Assembly: GCA_022497155.1 (NCBI GenBank)
Contig: MU385727.1
Location: 248,001 to 312,000, forward strand
DNA length: 64,000 bases
Reading direction: 5' to 3'
DNA from: Whalleya microplaca
Taxonomy: Eukaryota > Ascomycota > Sordariomycetes > Xylariales > Xylariaceae
A model generated the notes under the pieces. That model did no database searches. It was not told the origin of the DNA and saw only the letters and a program-made list of their open reading frames with translations. The translations under genes and the position numbers were made by a program. Numbering within the stretch: position 1 is the first letter of the stretch; each line of letters starts with the position of its first letter. This document shows positions 44,488 through 57,993 of the stretch, piece by piece.

Positions 44488-47400
44488 TTATTTGCTTCGG
44501 CGATTTCCAGTCCGATTGACCTTCCCATATTCCACAGTCTGGGATTCCGTACCATTTGAATCGTCTGAATCGTCTGAATCATTTGAATCATCTGAATCAT
44601 CCTCAACCCCTTGATACATCTCCGATTCATCGTACTCAATACTGACCTGATCTTCGTTATCTAGAACCTCCGCCGAGGGATCGTAATTTCCTAGATCCAT
44701 CATATCCTCAACTATCTCCTCATCAGCGCCATCTACCTGAGTGGCTGCTACAGGGGCGAGACCCTTGCCGCGACGAGTAGTTTCCGTGCGGCGGAAGAAG
44801 GGGTGGTCTTGATTCAGGGGCTTTCCGGTACAAACAAATCCCATAGGCGTGTGGGAGAAATCCTGCCCTCGATGACGTACTGCCAGATACTCTTGCGTAA
44901 AAGTGTACGGTTTTGGTGTAAGACCGGTCGTTTGGGCCCGAAATGGAGGAGGAACGGCAGGTTTAGCAGTACCCTCGCTCTTAGAAGGCTCCGAGGTTGC
45001 TTCAGTGCCGCTTTCAATGGCGGAAGCCGTTCGCCGATCAGTCGATTCGGTCTCCGAGCTTTCAAACTCTACCATGGGTGCAAACACGTTAATGTCAAGC
45101 AGCCTGCAAATGTTACTGTACTCAGGCCAATCAAAATAGAGCCTGCCCCCGAAGAAACCAAGTTCGGTCTTCAGCCATTCAGGAGGAAACCAGCCATCAG
45201 GGACAGCTGGTATAGTGTAATACTTCAGATCATTGAAGTGCATCATACGTCGGGTGACCGGTGCTGCATAGGTTAGGAGATATGTGGGTCGTTTGATTCC
45301 TTCCCTCTCTGTCTCCCTAATGATTTGAATCAGAATCTCAGCCTCTTCTGGTGTCACTATGACAGCGGCCTCAGGAGACGAGCAGTACAAAATCCATTGC
45401 ACAGGACGCTTCAGAGTAATCAGCAATAGAGTATTGGCTATAAATTGGGGACTGGAAAACTCACCAGAAAATTATCGTTGGTGGACTCAAGTATCAACTT
45501 GACGGTCCGTTCAAATTCAGCCGATACGAAGAGTTGCGATGTACTTATATCGCGGTTGACTTTGTACTTCTTACCAAGTGTAGTCCTGGCAAGTGCTCTC
45601 AGGACATGCACAAAAACGTCCGAGCCTGCAGGAATCCTGCCAGTCCTAGAAAAGATCTCCAGATCCTTATGAAGACCAGGAAAACTGTATGGTGTGTATG
45701 CTAGTGGCTTTTTGACCTGTCGCACTGCCTCAACCTCAATCTCAGTCTCTCGTTCCTGCTCAACTTCCTGGAGAGCCGAAGCATGGACGGCCTGGCCAGT
45801 ATCCTGGAATGATTTCTTCCGCGCATCTAGCTCCTTGACGAACGACGCGATTTTGGGGTTTGATTTCGCGGAGGTTTTGGCTTTTGCTTTGGTTTGAGGG
45901 CCATAGAGTTGCTGCAGGGTCTGACGTTCCGTATGTCTGATGGCACTAAGAAACGCCGCTCTATGCTCATCATCTACTAGAAAATTTGGGAAATCCTGTG
46001 CAGCTTGCATTCTATTGCAGAAGTCAATTCCTTGGGAGTAATATAGGGGCTGCAGCTGCTCGATTCCATCGCAAGTATTGTCAATAAGCCAGTGGATGCT
46101 GTGATGAAGTAAGAGTTAGTATGTACTGAGCAAACTATGCACGAGGCTACCTAAGAAGTATAATGGCGATTTGTAAATAGGGGAAAGCTTACACATCAGA
46201 GGAGTCTACTTTCTCATCCTCCCTTTTCGAGCGCAAATCTCGAATGCTCTGGTTGACTTCAGATGGAGCAAAGAATACAACAGATTGTGTTGTTCCAAGC
46301 TGACGTAATCTCATTGCAGCTAACTAAAATTAACTTTAGGGACTTTGCATAGACTATTTACTATTCGTACCTTGCACAGTATGGTCTTTCGTTTGGCCTA
46401 GGCCGAGAGTCAGGGCGGCGCGGGCGTTGGCTCCGAATTTGAGATCCGTCCCTCGCGTATGGGCCTATCTTAGATATTAGCTTGCAGCATGAATGTTGTG
46501 ATATGTGAGGACGTACCTGATCTAGATATACGAGGACTTCCTTAAGATTATCCGCGTACGGAGACGCAAGGAGGGGGGTCCGCGTGCCTTGTTTGGAGAC
46601 GATGTATGGTCTATCACCTTCGAAGTACAATGCCACAGTCGCTCGGCCATCCACCTTCAACCAATTCTGAGCTAATTCAATATTGGACTGCTCAAGAATT
46701 TGTGCCCCGGCATCGATCAAGATACGTATATTGTATCTTCTTAGCAAGTACAGGAATTCCATTTCCGTTAGTCGTTTCTCATTTGAATCAGCCATGACGA
46801 CATAGTTTCTGGATCGTTGTTGTAAGAGGTACGTAAGAACCTCTGCATTCGTATGAGAAAGTGACGGTAAATCGTCTTGCTTGATAGTCATTGGCAAGAG
46901 GGGTTTAATATCATTTGTTCCTACCAGGAAGTAGCTAATGTTAGTGGACCACGCTCGCTCAGACTTCTAGTGGATTGAAAATGGATTGAATATACTACCA
47001 TATTCAAAATGTGCGTAGGAAGATGGAAACTGTTATTACTCACCAGAGAACCCGGTCGTGAGCCCCTTCGCTGTATTTCGCAAGCTGCTGTTTGCTAATT
47101 TATCCGACTGTGATGTTGAGAATAGCGGTATATCCCAGCCGCTACATTGTAGGCGGATCTTGAACTGCTTTGCGTGAGGAGGAAACACAAAGTTGTTTAG
47201 GTAGTAGTCAATGACTGCAACCTTGTATCGTACGCAGTTCCAGATTTGCACCATCTGCTGCGAATCATCGATGTTAATTGAATGCCAGTCTTTCAGATAG
47301 TCTGGAAAGCTTTCATCTTCAATCCATTTGTCGTATTCCGAGGCAGGATCGTCCGCTTTCAACACAGTTTCTAAAGCCTGGCTGGTTTGAGCCAAGTTGA

Positions 47401-50400
47401 TTCCACAGTAGTAGAATGCCAACGCAGTGAGCAAAATGGCCACCTGTTCATGATCAGTGACTGGACGCTTTCGAGGTCGAGCCCTCGAATTATGAATAAT
47501 ATGACTTATATGTGCTGCTAAACTTACATCAATGTGTCCAAATTCTGACTGCTCGCTTGGCACGCCCTTTGCGTGGAAAGGGACCGCAACTGGGTCTCTC
47601 AGATGATGGAGCCCATATTGTACTCCATATCTCTTTTTCAAAGTCATGATCAAGATTCGGTGGACAAAAAGCCCACGGAGCAAATAGACAGTTTTCTGAA
47701 TATGAGGCCGGTCGGGGCATAAACGGCTGATACGATCGAGACTGGACTGGCGGACCTTCCCCCCAGTCAAGAACTCTTTGATGGCTAAACGGTCTGCTTG
47801 GTCGAGGGTATCGGTGGGGATAATTCCTCTCGTGCCTCGACACACATCAAATGTTAAACGACGAATCAATTCCTCTTCCACATCCTGGCGAAGGAAGAAT
47901 ACAAAAGGGAACCCTCCCTGTCGACGCCTTACAACTTCAATTGAATGCGGAAACCCTAATGCTAGGTCGTACAGATGAATGTCTACTAGACTTAGTATTT
48001 GTTCAACCACTAGCCAACGGTGTGGATGACCATTAACAGCCATTTGTGATCCAGAAGGATAGATCAACTGCGTTTTTACTGCCAGCGTATGGTCGCTTTC
48101 GTCCAGTACATCTCGCGCACATGACTGGAGCCAATCTTGGACGCGGATCATCATGTTGGCTTCAGGAATCCTCTGGTCTAGGACACGCTGGAGACCGCTC
48201 AGTTTGAAAGACATTTGGTGCTCTGGAAGACAAATCATCACCCCACGCTTTTTCTGAATGTCTCGATGTATCTTATGGAATAGCTTTATATGGTCTTCCT
48301 TTGTGGGGGTTCGTCGAGAAAAGGGTACGTGACTGAGCTCTCTACCGATAAGACCACCAAGACGCCCGTGGAGTAATTGCGCCGTTTGCTGAAGAAGGGC
48401 TTTGGGAACAGAGACTCTGACAAGATTTCTACCATCGGCAAGCAAAACAGCCACCATGGGGATGATGCACGAAGTTTTGCCCTGACCCATATTGAGTTGA
48501 AGGACGCTGGATTTTCCGGACTCAGGTGCGATTATGGCCCGTGCGACTTCTACCTGAGTGTCACGGATGAGAATATTCGATTCTATTTCGAGCAGGAGCC
48601 AGTCTGGATAGTCATCGACTCTCCAGTTGCGATGGCCGATATTTCTCTGCTCTTCTTCAAAACGGGCCTTTTCTCTGGACCGTTGATACGACTCCATGCG
48701 TATCTGCCGTTGTAGGTTCGTTATTGACAAGGCAAATTGAAGGATACTTTCCTTCATCCCAGTACCAAAGCAACGCTTCGTCGTTGACCGAAGCTGCTCC
48801 ATAACGGTAATAGGAGTCACAGCTGGCCAGAGTCCACCCTTCTTTAGCCAGTTCACTTGTCTCCTGGATAATGAATTGCATTCTTGCTCCAATGCAGACT
48901 GGATGCATGCAAGGCGCAACTGGACATTTTGCCGGAGACGCGTGACTGTATGACCACCTACCGGAGGTAAGTCTGAGGACGATGTAGGTTGTGGAATACG
49001 CGACTTAAAAGAAGACAGGCTTTCTTTCAGATCAGCAGCGTAAATTTGCTTGACCGTCGACTTAGAGCCCAGAAAGTTGTTCACAATTCGTTCCAGCTCA
49101 TTAGTAGCATTGTCTATAGCGGTGTTGCGTGATGCTCGGAACTGAACTGGCTTCAATCTAGTATCCTTGAACATGCTTGTAGTCGTAGTTGTTTCTTTTC
49201 GCATAGGCACTCTCACCAATTCGTTCTCAAGGACAGGAAGCCTATAGCCAGGTTGTTGCACAGATATGAAAGTTTCTGAAGGTACAAATTTGGGTATCTG
49301 AAGTAGCGTATCCGAGTTTCTCTGGTTAAGTATCTGCTGTACCGCTTCGAGATGAAGACAGAACTCATGGTTTTGATACATCCTTTCCCATTCAGGGCGT
49401 ATTATCTCCAAGGAAGCAGGGATATCAATCAAATTGAAGCCACTGACGTTTTTGGCACTGGGGCTTAGAACAGGCCATTGTTCAATTAGCGACTGTGCAA
49501 ACCTCTTACAGTCTTCCTCTGCTTTCTCTTTATGGGCTATTCGAGCCTGCCAAAGTTTTCGATGATCCTTAGAGCTCGCAAATTCGATCAGTGGTGGGTC
49601 TTCAGGAGGCGGAACTTTGAAAGGTTCGATGAGCTTCACTAAGGCATGGATATGCGGTACTTGATGAGGCCGAAAGCTGCAATACTCTGTATGAATAGGA
49701 GCCGTCAGAGACCGGAGAGTCTCCCAATGCGCAAATGAAACCAACGTTCGGATAAGCGGCATGTTGGCATCGGATCGAAAAGATATGACACCAAGGAAGA
49801 ACATGAGGCTGTATTGACCACGAATCTCTTTCACAGCATTCACCAGGGGACCCCATTCTTGACGTACATCGACGTCAAGCCGGTCACTTAGAGTAGGCTT
49901 TTCAAATGGCTGTGCATAGCCCTTAATCGTTAGTGACTGAGAAAGGTTTGTTGCTAGATTTTTCACGGTAGCCATATTAGTAGGCCTGCTCCGTACAAGA
50001 TGAACTGTCTCCAGTACGTTGGAGTACTTCAAACTTGTTGAACGTGGTGCATCGCGAGTTTCGTAAGGTGTATCGCTCGGGACATCAAATTTGAGTCCAT
50101 TATGGTCAGGTCTCTGATGAAGCTGACGTCGATGCATAGCGCGTAAATCCAGGTAAGTCTCTATACACGGAGGTGGAGCTGACGATCCCGGTAACTGTGG
50201 GTAAAAGGTTGAGAGTCTTGTGGATTGGAAGACTATACGGTCGACTAATATGCGATACTCATCACGCTGGATAATCGTGGGTATCTCATGGTTCCATAGC
50301 TCTTTCTTCATAACCTTCTTGTCTTCTGGATAGTACTCTCGCTGCGGAGACAATCTCGAGATTGCTTGTAGGATTTGCATTGGAAAACTGGCCAATGGTG

Positions 50401-53400
50401 CCCAAGGTTGAGATGTCCCTGAAGACAAAATACGCAAGGCACTCTCAGTTCCCGTCAACCCTGTCAGAGGGTCCGGCAGGATGAAAGATGTCAAAGCATG
50501 TATCTCAACCTTCCTGTACACTAATGTTGGTTCGGCTTCACAATCAATTCTCCCGAGAGTATTGTTGACAACGTAGCGAATATAACAAACCGAAGGCGTG
50601 TTGAGTGGCTCGACGTATGCCTGCACATGATAACCGCGTTTCGCAACTTTAATGCCGCCCAAAGGAACCAGGACGAAGCGATCTGCATGATCCTTAAGGT
50701 TTCTGCATACCAATTTGCTATCGAATCCATACCATGTGCCGATAGACTGGTTAGGATCGATCTCGGCTTGCAGATGTGCAGATTGTAACCAGTTGTCAGA
50801 GTTGACAAACCATCTCAACTGCATACGTTTCATGTCCACAGTGAGGGAATATGAACTGTTAGGTTGATACATGGTTAGATGCCTTGATAATTCAAAAAAC
50901 TCGAAAATCTTGGATGCCCGAATGAATAGTGAAGAATAGGGGTCTACTAGTGTTTCCTTCATTGACGAATTGGGTGTTGTTCGTGAACATATCGAGGTAT
51001 TGACGTCTAATTGCCAATTATGTGGATGCGTTCGCCAAATGTTCCTGGACTTCGGTCTGATCTCGAGGATTCCTGTTGCAACATTGCTGATATGGGTTAG
51101 GCTCGGGTCAAACTAAAAGGATATATGCATTGAGCACTTACAGCCAATGGATGCAATCGTCGACAAGTGCTGCGGGAAGGTCAAATAGATTTTTCTTATA
51201 GAAAACATCTCTGGGGACAAGTTCAAGAACTTGTGCACCTCTTACAGCACGAATGACAGTCATTCCATTGTCATACCCAATATGTGTTTGGTAGCCTTCC
51301 TTCCCGAAGGCCAAAACTAAATGAAGCATCGTGATCAGCCTATGTTTTTGATAGATGAGGACTATTACATGAACCCTTACCATGAGACATTCCAAGCATT
51401 GTTGAGGGATACTTCATAAGATTTGTCTGGCTCCCAAAAAGTTCTTCTAGAATTATTGTGCTCTTGGGATCTGTGGGCAATCGCTAAGGTATCGGTTAGT
51501 GTTATGCAGTGATATGCCTACAACCTAAGGTTACTTACACCTAATGGTTGGCCATCCACGAGCAATATGCCAAAGACGTAATTGTAGCTTACAACTTGGA
51601 GGCCCCCATCATTGTTGTCATCTAGCTCAATTTGAAGCCAGTTGGTTGTCTCGAAAGTTATATTTCGAATAGATTTCGACTGTGCAGCTGGCCATAGACT
51701 TTGTAAAGTTACTAGCATGACACCAGCTCCGTAACGTTCGATTGATTGTTGCACTTGATCCTTCAAATTGTGCATCATTCTCAGATCGCGAATGAAGGAG
51801 TTCCTCACTATTGGGCTTAATGTCTCTATCTTATCTGGTATATTGTCGTAAATTGTTGCGCTGCATTCCAGAAATATGGAGAGCTCATGCTCTTCAAATC
51901 TTGTAGTTGTCATCATGAGATGTGACGCACATGTTCTCTTGCACAGCAGAGCGGCCCAGAGAAGATACGACTGGCAGCCCTGTACAGTCTTAACGTCATT
52001 GGTGTTGTATGTTTCGCTGCGCAACATTTTCACCCATTGCAACGTGATTTCTCTGGCCTTGGAGAGGAGATCCAGAGCCATTCCTGTAAGTCGGCTCATG
52101 TCTTCAAAAGGGGCTGTAAATGTGACGAGACGTAAAGTGAGCATTATGAGAACTTCCATGAGGTGTGTCTCCCGCCAATTCGATGCAATACCCTCTAACT
52201 TCTGTGTTACTTGTTGCAATAGTACCTTACAAAATAAGGGATCGCGGAAGATGCAGTGATTAGTTCCCAAAAGTTCTTCACCAACCTCTGAGCGGCCAAT
52301 CTGCAGGGCCAAATGACTGAGCAACATTACTGTTGTCTCCGTAGACAGATTGAGGTTGGACGAGCCGAGCTCCGTGATAATACTAGCCCACCGCCGACGC
52401 TTGCCAGATGACAGAAATTGAAATGCCATGTACTCATGTACACTGAGACCTGCTGGACAAGCATACTGAGAAGCCATGACTTCGTATGAAGATGGTCCGT
52501 TACTGTATGGCTCGAAGCTCGGGGTTTCGAGAAGAGATGAAAATGACGAAGACATCGGAAATTTCAATTTGCAATGATGCGCGAATGTCGGACGTACTTT
52601 CTTGCGTCCTGGCCAAGAATGTGTTGCCTGATCAAAATAGGCCAACTTGAGGCCGTTGGGAAGGCATACTTGATCAAGTTCAATCGGAAATTTCTTCGTA
52701 GACCAATGGGTTTTCAAGACTAGTCGATATCAGTAAATACTTTACATCGCGGACAAAAAAGTAAATACCTACAAGATTTTGCCATTGATGCAAGAGTGAT
52801 ACTCCCACAAACGTGTGAAAACTCCTGCAGCTCTGAATAGTCCTGTAGACATATTTTGGGTTTGATTCCTGGTTCTTGTGTTCCAGTTGAAACACGATAC
52901 AGCATTGCCCAAGTTGCATCACGGTAAGCTGCGAGGGCTTTCGGGCACCTAAGCTCAAATACCACCGCCTTTGCCATTACAATTGCCTCTGGCAGTGGAG
53001 ACTCGAAGACCCGAATCTTGATTCGCGACCTGCTTCTTTCCATCTCACATTTTGGGCAAGACCGAGAGTCGTGCCACGAGCTGCCATCAAAATGTTGAAT
53101 GTAAACACATGTTGCGGCGTCGATTTGTTTACTCAACATTTCATATTCAGTACTTAACTTTCTCCATTCTTGCTCTTTTCTGTCTCTGTCTTCGGCAGCA
53201 ACAATCTGTATCTCGTTGAAGAGTGCGTCCAATGCGAAAGAGTCGGTAGATTCATTGAAATATCTTTCTGCGAAGCAGCCCTTTCCAGGATCATCGAATA
53301 GTGTGGCGTGTGTACCACCACATTTTGCGATCCGGCCCTGTAAATACTCCTCAATATTTCGCGCGCGACAAATATCAGAGAGCAATGGAAGTTGAAGTAT

Positions 53401-55005
53401 TTCCATTAGATGTGGAGATAAGACGGGATGAAAGTCGAGGAGAAGAGGGAATAAAGCACATGCAGCTTCGTCAAGGGCTACCCATGACTCCATCAATGTG
53501 AGAAGCATCATAGACTTTTGTTCTGAGTTATCATCGTAACAGGAGTCAACTTGATTGATGTAGCCAAGGATGGTGTCATGTAGGGAACAACACCGAGCAG
53601 CTAGGCCGCCATGCGCTAAAGGAGGCTTATTCAAAGTGTCGCGCATTGTATCTTCCTTTTCAAACAGTCCGAGAAGCTTGTTGCCGAATTCCTGAACGTG
53701 TAGTTTAGGCTGTTGTGATGGTATGTGAATATGAGGTGGCTTACGTGGCCACAGACCTCGGAATCTAGTACGCGCACCCTGGAGATACTGGCGACTGATA
53801 ATGAGACTTAAGCATTGGTCTTCTGGTTCAGCACGTCGTGGCAGAGGGTGAATTATCTTGGATGTTTTCTGCATTTCCTGCATCCAAGCTGTATCAATTC
53901 TGACGGACGTCCTCTCGATTGTCTGGTTGAACTGAGGCGTCAATGCGTTGATTAATACATTGTATGACTCCTGGATGGCTTGCGATTGCTCTAGGTGGTC
54001 TCGGTCGAGCTTGTAGAGACGGCGGCAGAGCTTAGTCTTCAGAAAGGCTTGATCATCTAAGCTGATAGTGTCTTGGGTATCATCAAGTACTATTCCATGC
54101 ACAATACACATGAGGAATTTGTACTGGATTCTGCCATGGCTTCCACCCAGCATTGTTGCCAAGTAGCGGGCGATTGCGACACGGAGTACCAGGTAATAAG
54201 GCAATCTACGCCAAGGCGATTCGCTATTGAACCAGCAAACATCATCCTTGATTCTTTTCTGTAAGAATTTCGGTGATATGCGCTTGCCGTTTGCCTCTAA
54301 CAGCGCGGTGAGCAGTGAGGTGATCAGCGATGGATCAGATGATTCTCGGGGCTCTACCACTTTGTGACCGGCTTTCGCGACATACTCCGAGGACTTCTTG
54401 GTAGACTCCACCGAAGCCTGCTCAAGAAACATGGCAAAGTTCTCAAGAAAAGCATCGTCATAGAATACTGAAGAGGGCAACAATATGGCTGTTCCAGGAA
54501 ACAGCCACGACAGGGTCTGAGATGCTAAAACATCCTCGCGTTTTGGGGAGGCCTCGAAAATTTCGATTAGAATATTCCCCCTGAGTTCTGGGCTATTGGG
54601 ATCTAGTTAGTTCCGGAGTTTACAATTCGCAATGACGTTGAGGACTTACTCGGCAGGCTTTTGAATGGTAATGCCTGCATTCTGTGTCGCTACATGGAGA
54701 ATCACAATGCCCGAGTCATGTAGCTGTTTGAGTTGCGAGGCCAATTGGCCCCTTTCTAGTCTGCCTCGAACATTCAGAGTCTTGCATAGCAACAAAGACT
54801 GTCTGATATTGTCCCAAATATGCCAGCACGCGCTGCTTTGGGCATCACGCATCAATTTGGCGGCAGCGAGTAAGCGATCTACGACTGCAATTTCGACTTC
54901 ATCGCTATTGGCATCGGCGCTCTGAGGCAAGCGTGCAGGAAGTGCGATGTGATGAAACAGGCTATTCAGAACCCGGGCTCGGGCGTTCTGGTGTCTTCGG
55001 TCCAT
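44488..55005 (-). CDS. giant DUF6606/DUF3638/DUF3645 protein with SF2/SecA-like ATPase motifs
   Basis: Twelve exons: 55005-54650, 54592-52773, 52719-51539, 51483-51381, 51316-51142, 51086-47528, 47443-47044, 46920-46517, 46464-46371, 46319-46193, 46098-45465 and 45408-44488. All phases agree; product 3257 aa. The N-terminus (LFHHIALPARLPQSADANSD) is DUF6606-like. Around residue 2078 is QLNMGQGKTSCIIPMVAVLLADG, the DUF3638 Walker A, followed by RVSVPKALLQQ and DVLDESDHTL (DESD at 2207-2210). The DUF3645 segment is YLLRGLFVHRILIMTLKKRYGVQYGL, continuing AVPFHAKGVPS. GFSGTND (about 2529-2535), HTRGTDLKFG (about 2668-2677) and QAAMRLRQLGTTQSVVFF follow. The tail is acidic (DDSDDSNDSDDSDDSNGTES). 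The protein is widespread in filamentous fungi. Databases often call it ubiquitinyl hydrolase, but I see no peptidase motif and favour a nucleotide-dependent role. Confidence 0.92.
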
Positions 55006-57993
55006 GACGATGCATATAAACCAGACCAGGGAAGTTGTGATGACTAAAAATCTAGGCAGTAGGGGGGCGGAAAGGCTTTGTTGTCTGAAGCCATGGAAGT
55101 AAACTTGCACGAGTTGCTAGAATAGTGACACTACCCTCTGTCAGGGTTCCGAGGCTCGCCTGAAAATGGGATGAAGGAGGAAAATTGAGAAAGTGACTCG
55201 ATGGTATGTAGGTTGACTTGATCCAACGTGCAGATGAGAAAGAAGAGGTTCGGAATACAGGTCGCAGAAGAGGGAGTGCAACGCGGTGTTTTGACAAGGC
55301 CTCGACTGGTAAGTGGTTGCCATGAATACGAGGCTGGAAGGAAGTTCGAGGATAGGGAAACGCGGTTGGACGCAGCTGAAACAAGCATACGGCCCGGGGA
55401 TGTAGGTCATAACCCGGCAATTAAGACTTGTCATGTATCGAGACACCAAAACATCAAACGATATCGAGTCAATCCGTTTGTAGGTTTTTTCTTTTCTTTT
55501 TATAGGTAAGGCTGGGCACTCACAGACGGAAGGTAGCAGACAGGCACCAAAATCCTAAGGGGATGGATCACACACTGTCAACTCACCAGCTGTTCACAGG
55601 TGGTGGGCAGGAGCGTTTTGACCGAGGTAGTCGCAACGTGCCTACCTACTTTACGAATATATGAAAATATTCCTAGGTGGTATAATTGATATTTAACGTG
55701 CTTTTTATGTACAAGGCATCTACTTAAGTAAGAAAAAGTTACGAGTATACTTGTGTCAGTAAGTCTTACTGTAAATGGCATATTTCGTGATACGATACCG
55801 GTAGGCCTTTCAAGATGTTCCGTGTTGATTATTTACCCCTATCTAGGAGGTTACCGCGTCTTAACAGGTGCGACTTCATACGCAACACATTATGGCTTAG
55901 ACATTAATACATGTAAGTGGTCTTTTTTAATATCACTTTATTTTAAATATCATTCGATATAATCGCAAACAATGTTTGCAAACAAGGTTATGGAGTCTAG
56001 GATAAAAACTACCTAGGCATAAATCAAGACCAAAACATATATCTTCATTGATGATAATAACAGTTCTCCTAAAACCTTACACACATTTGACATCAAGCTT
56101 TTAGTAGGTTTAGAATATCTGATGCTTGCTTCAGTGCCCCTACAGACACAAAATACCTCGCGACGTAAAGGATGTGCAAATCTTAACAATCGTAGAAACC
56201 AGTGTGCCAGTGTTACTGATGGCGAATACAACTTGAAAGCGGTGAGATTAGTCCTTGTCTGGAATATATATACTTCAGTGTCGTATCGAATTACGTTCAA
56301 AGTCATATGCCGGTGTCTAGCTCTAGGATGAAAGTCCATCAAACCAACAGTAGAGTGAATATGTGTGACGATCTACGGGGATGCCTGGCTGTAACAATTC
56401 AGGTGGCGGGGGTTCCCAACAAGCTATGGCTTATTTACAGGAGGTTTCCCTCCTCTAGACTCTAGTGATGATACTTCCCTAATAAAGTATGATACTAATC
56501 ACCTGCGCCTATTTCAACAATGTGTGTATTACCCAGTGACTGATACTATATTCACGTATATTCACTTAAATTGTAAACTTTCTTGTAGATCAGCTATGAA
56601 TTAACAGCTTCAGGTTTTAATTTTGTGAAGTCTGCTAGACATTGGGATGCGGGGGTCCTTACTCCCGATCAATTTCAATTACTCTCAGGTATAATATTTA
56701 CTGTACACGGGGCTTTTTATACGATATTATAAGTCGGCATGATGCTTATGTAGTTCGGTGCTATCGTGTGCTCCTTGTCTGCATATATAGTTAGAGTGTA
56801 TACTGGATGAAAAATGTAGCTCATTGATAATCAATCAGTATAATGTGATAGGAGATCCGCCACGACAACTCTGAAATAATAGGTAAGCTGCATACTGTTC
56901 TAATTGACAGTATACGTACTGTAAATCTCAACTTGGTCATTTGAATGTATACCTTAAGGAGAGTTATCACCGAGAAACATCTATCTCATAACTATCCTGG
57001 CATTGGATAGGCACCCTTCGCGACCGGAAGTATACTGTAAATGTATTAGAAGTATCGCTTTTACCAGCTTGACATTAAAGGCCCAATAGTTGTATGTTTT
57101 TCATGTATTTACGCATGAGTCAAAACAATATTCCACTTATTACCTAACTACGGTATTCTAGGCAGTAGACAAAATCCTTTCTGGTTTGCATCAGTAGGAG
57201 ACAAGGCAGCCGAGTGGACTAAATGCAGGACAATACCTTGCGAATTAGTAATCAATCATATTGAAACCAGAGGCCCAAGTTGATCGTGCGTATGTACTTA
57301 CTGCGTCATACTCCCAGGGACTTCTAGGACTTTTGGCATGGCAAGGGAGTAAGCATGGTTGGTCCACTTTATATAGGAACTGCTAGTATTGAAATAGTTA
57401 AGCACCACTTGCCGACTTATCCTTAGGGCTTTCGCTGCCAACATGCGGCTCATCTCATAGGGCTGAGAAGGTAGGCCCACTTGTGGATCTTCGGTATGTT
57501 AAGTCTGGCTAGTGTAATTAGTGCATGAGACGATTGGATCGTAATCGACTGAGTCAGATGTTGACCGTAAGGCGCACCTCTGTGATTGGTCATTCTGGGT
57601 ATGATGCTTTACGTAGCACGTAGAGAATCCCTAGGCTTGTTTCATCTCTCTACTATAGTACAGGCAATCCAGCTTCATGCGTAAGCAAGTAGCTCTGTTA
57701 CTTACCTGTCACATGTTAAGAAAACCAAGTCAGGCAGCACAAGAAGATGAGGGCATTCAATAAGGCTTCCAGGATACCTGGCTAGTTAAGATATCAGTCT
57801 CAAATACATGAAAGTTATGATGAGGTGATTTGATTGAGGGAAAAGGAGAGCGAAAAGCTACATCGCTGTATGACTATCTATGTCTAACTTTCTGCTGATG
57901 ATACCATGCCAGCATGACATCATCTTTGTATTCTGACTTCGTCTCTTCTAGAAACGCCTCTAGCCTTAGTGAATTCCGGGGCGCATAGCTATT
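55006..57993. other. gene-poor intergenic region
   Basis: About 3 kb. The first few hundred bases should hold the promoter of the giant gene. Small minus-strand frames at 55131-55449 overlap each other in different frames and are not credited. The region contains LTR-like relic C copy 2 (56364-56519). No other gene is supported. Confidence 0.5.
56364..56519 (+). repeat. LTR-like relic C (copy 2)
   Basis: 156 bp from TGTGACGATC to TTTCAACA, that is TG...CA, homologous to 38657-38818. It keeps the block gactctagtgatgatacttc and the position of the hairpin, here changed to GGAGG tttc CCTCC. The stem is therefore retained although its sequence differs from copy 1. Typical of a solo LTR. Confidence 0.65.

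Noticed and set aside
44488..55005. Naming the giant protein a ubiquitinyl hydrolase
   Set aside because: No Cys/His/Asp peptidase signature is visible, whereas nucleotide-binding and helicase-like motifs are.
55131..55449. Overlapping minus-strand frames upstream of the giant gene
   Set aside because: Two frames overlap the same bases. The giant gene starts convincingly at 55005, so these probably lie in its 5' region.
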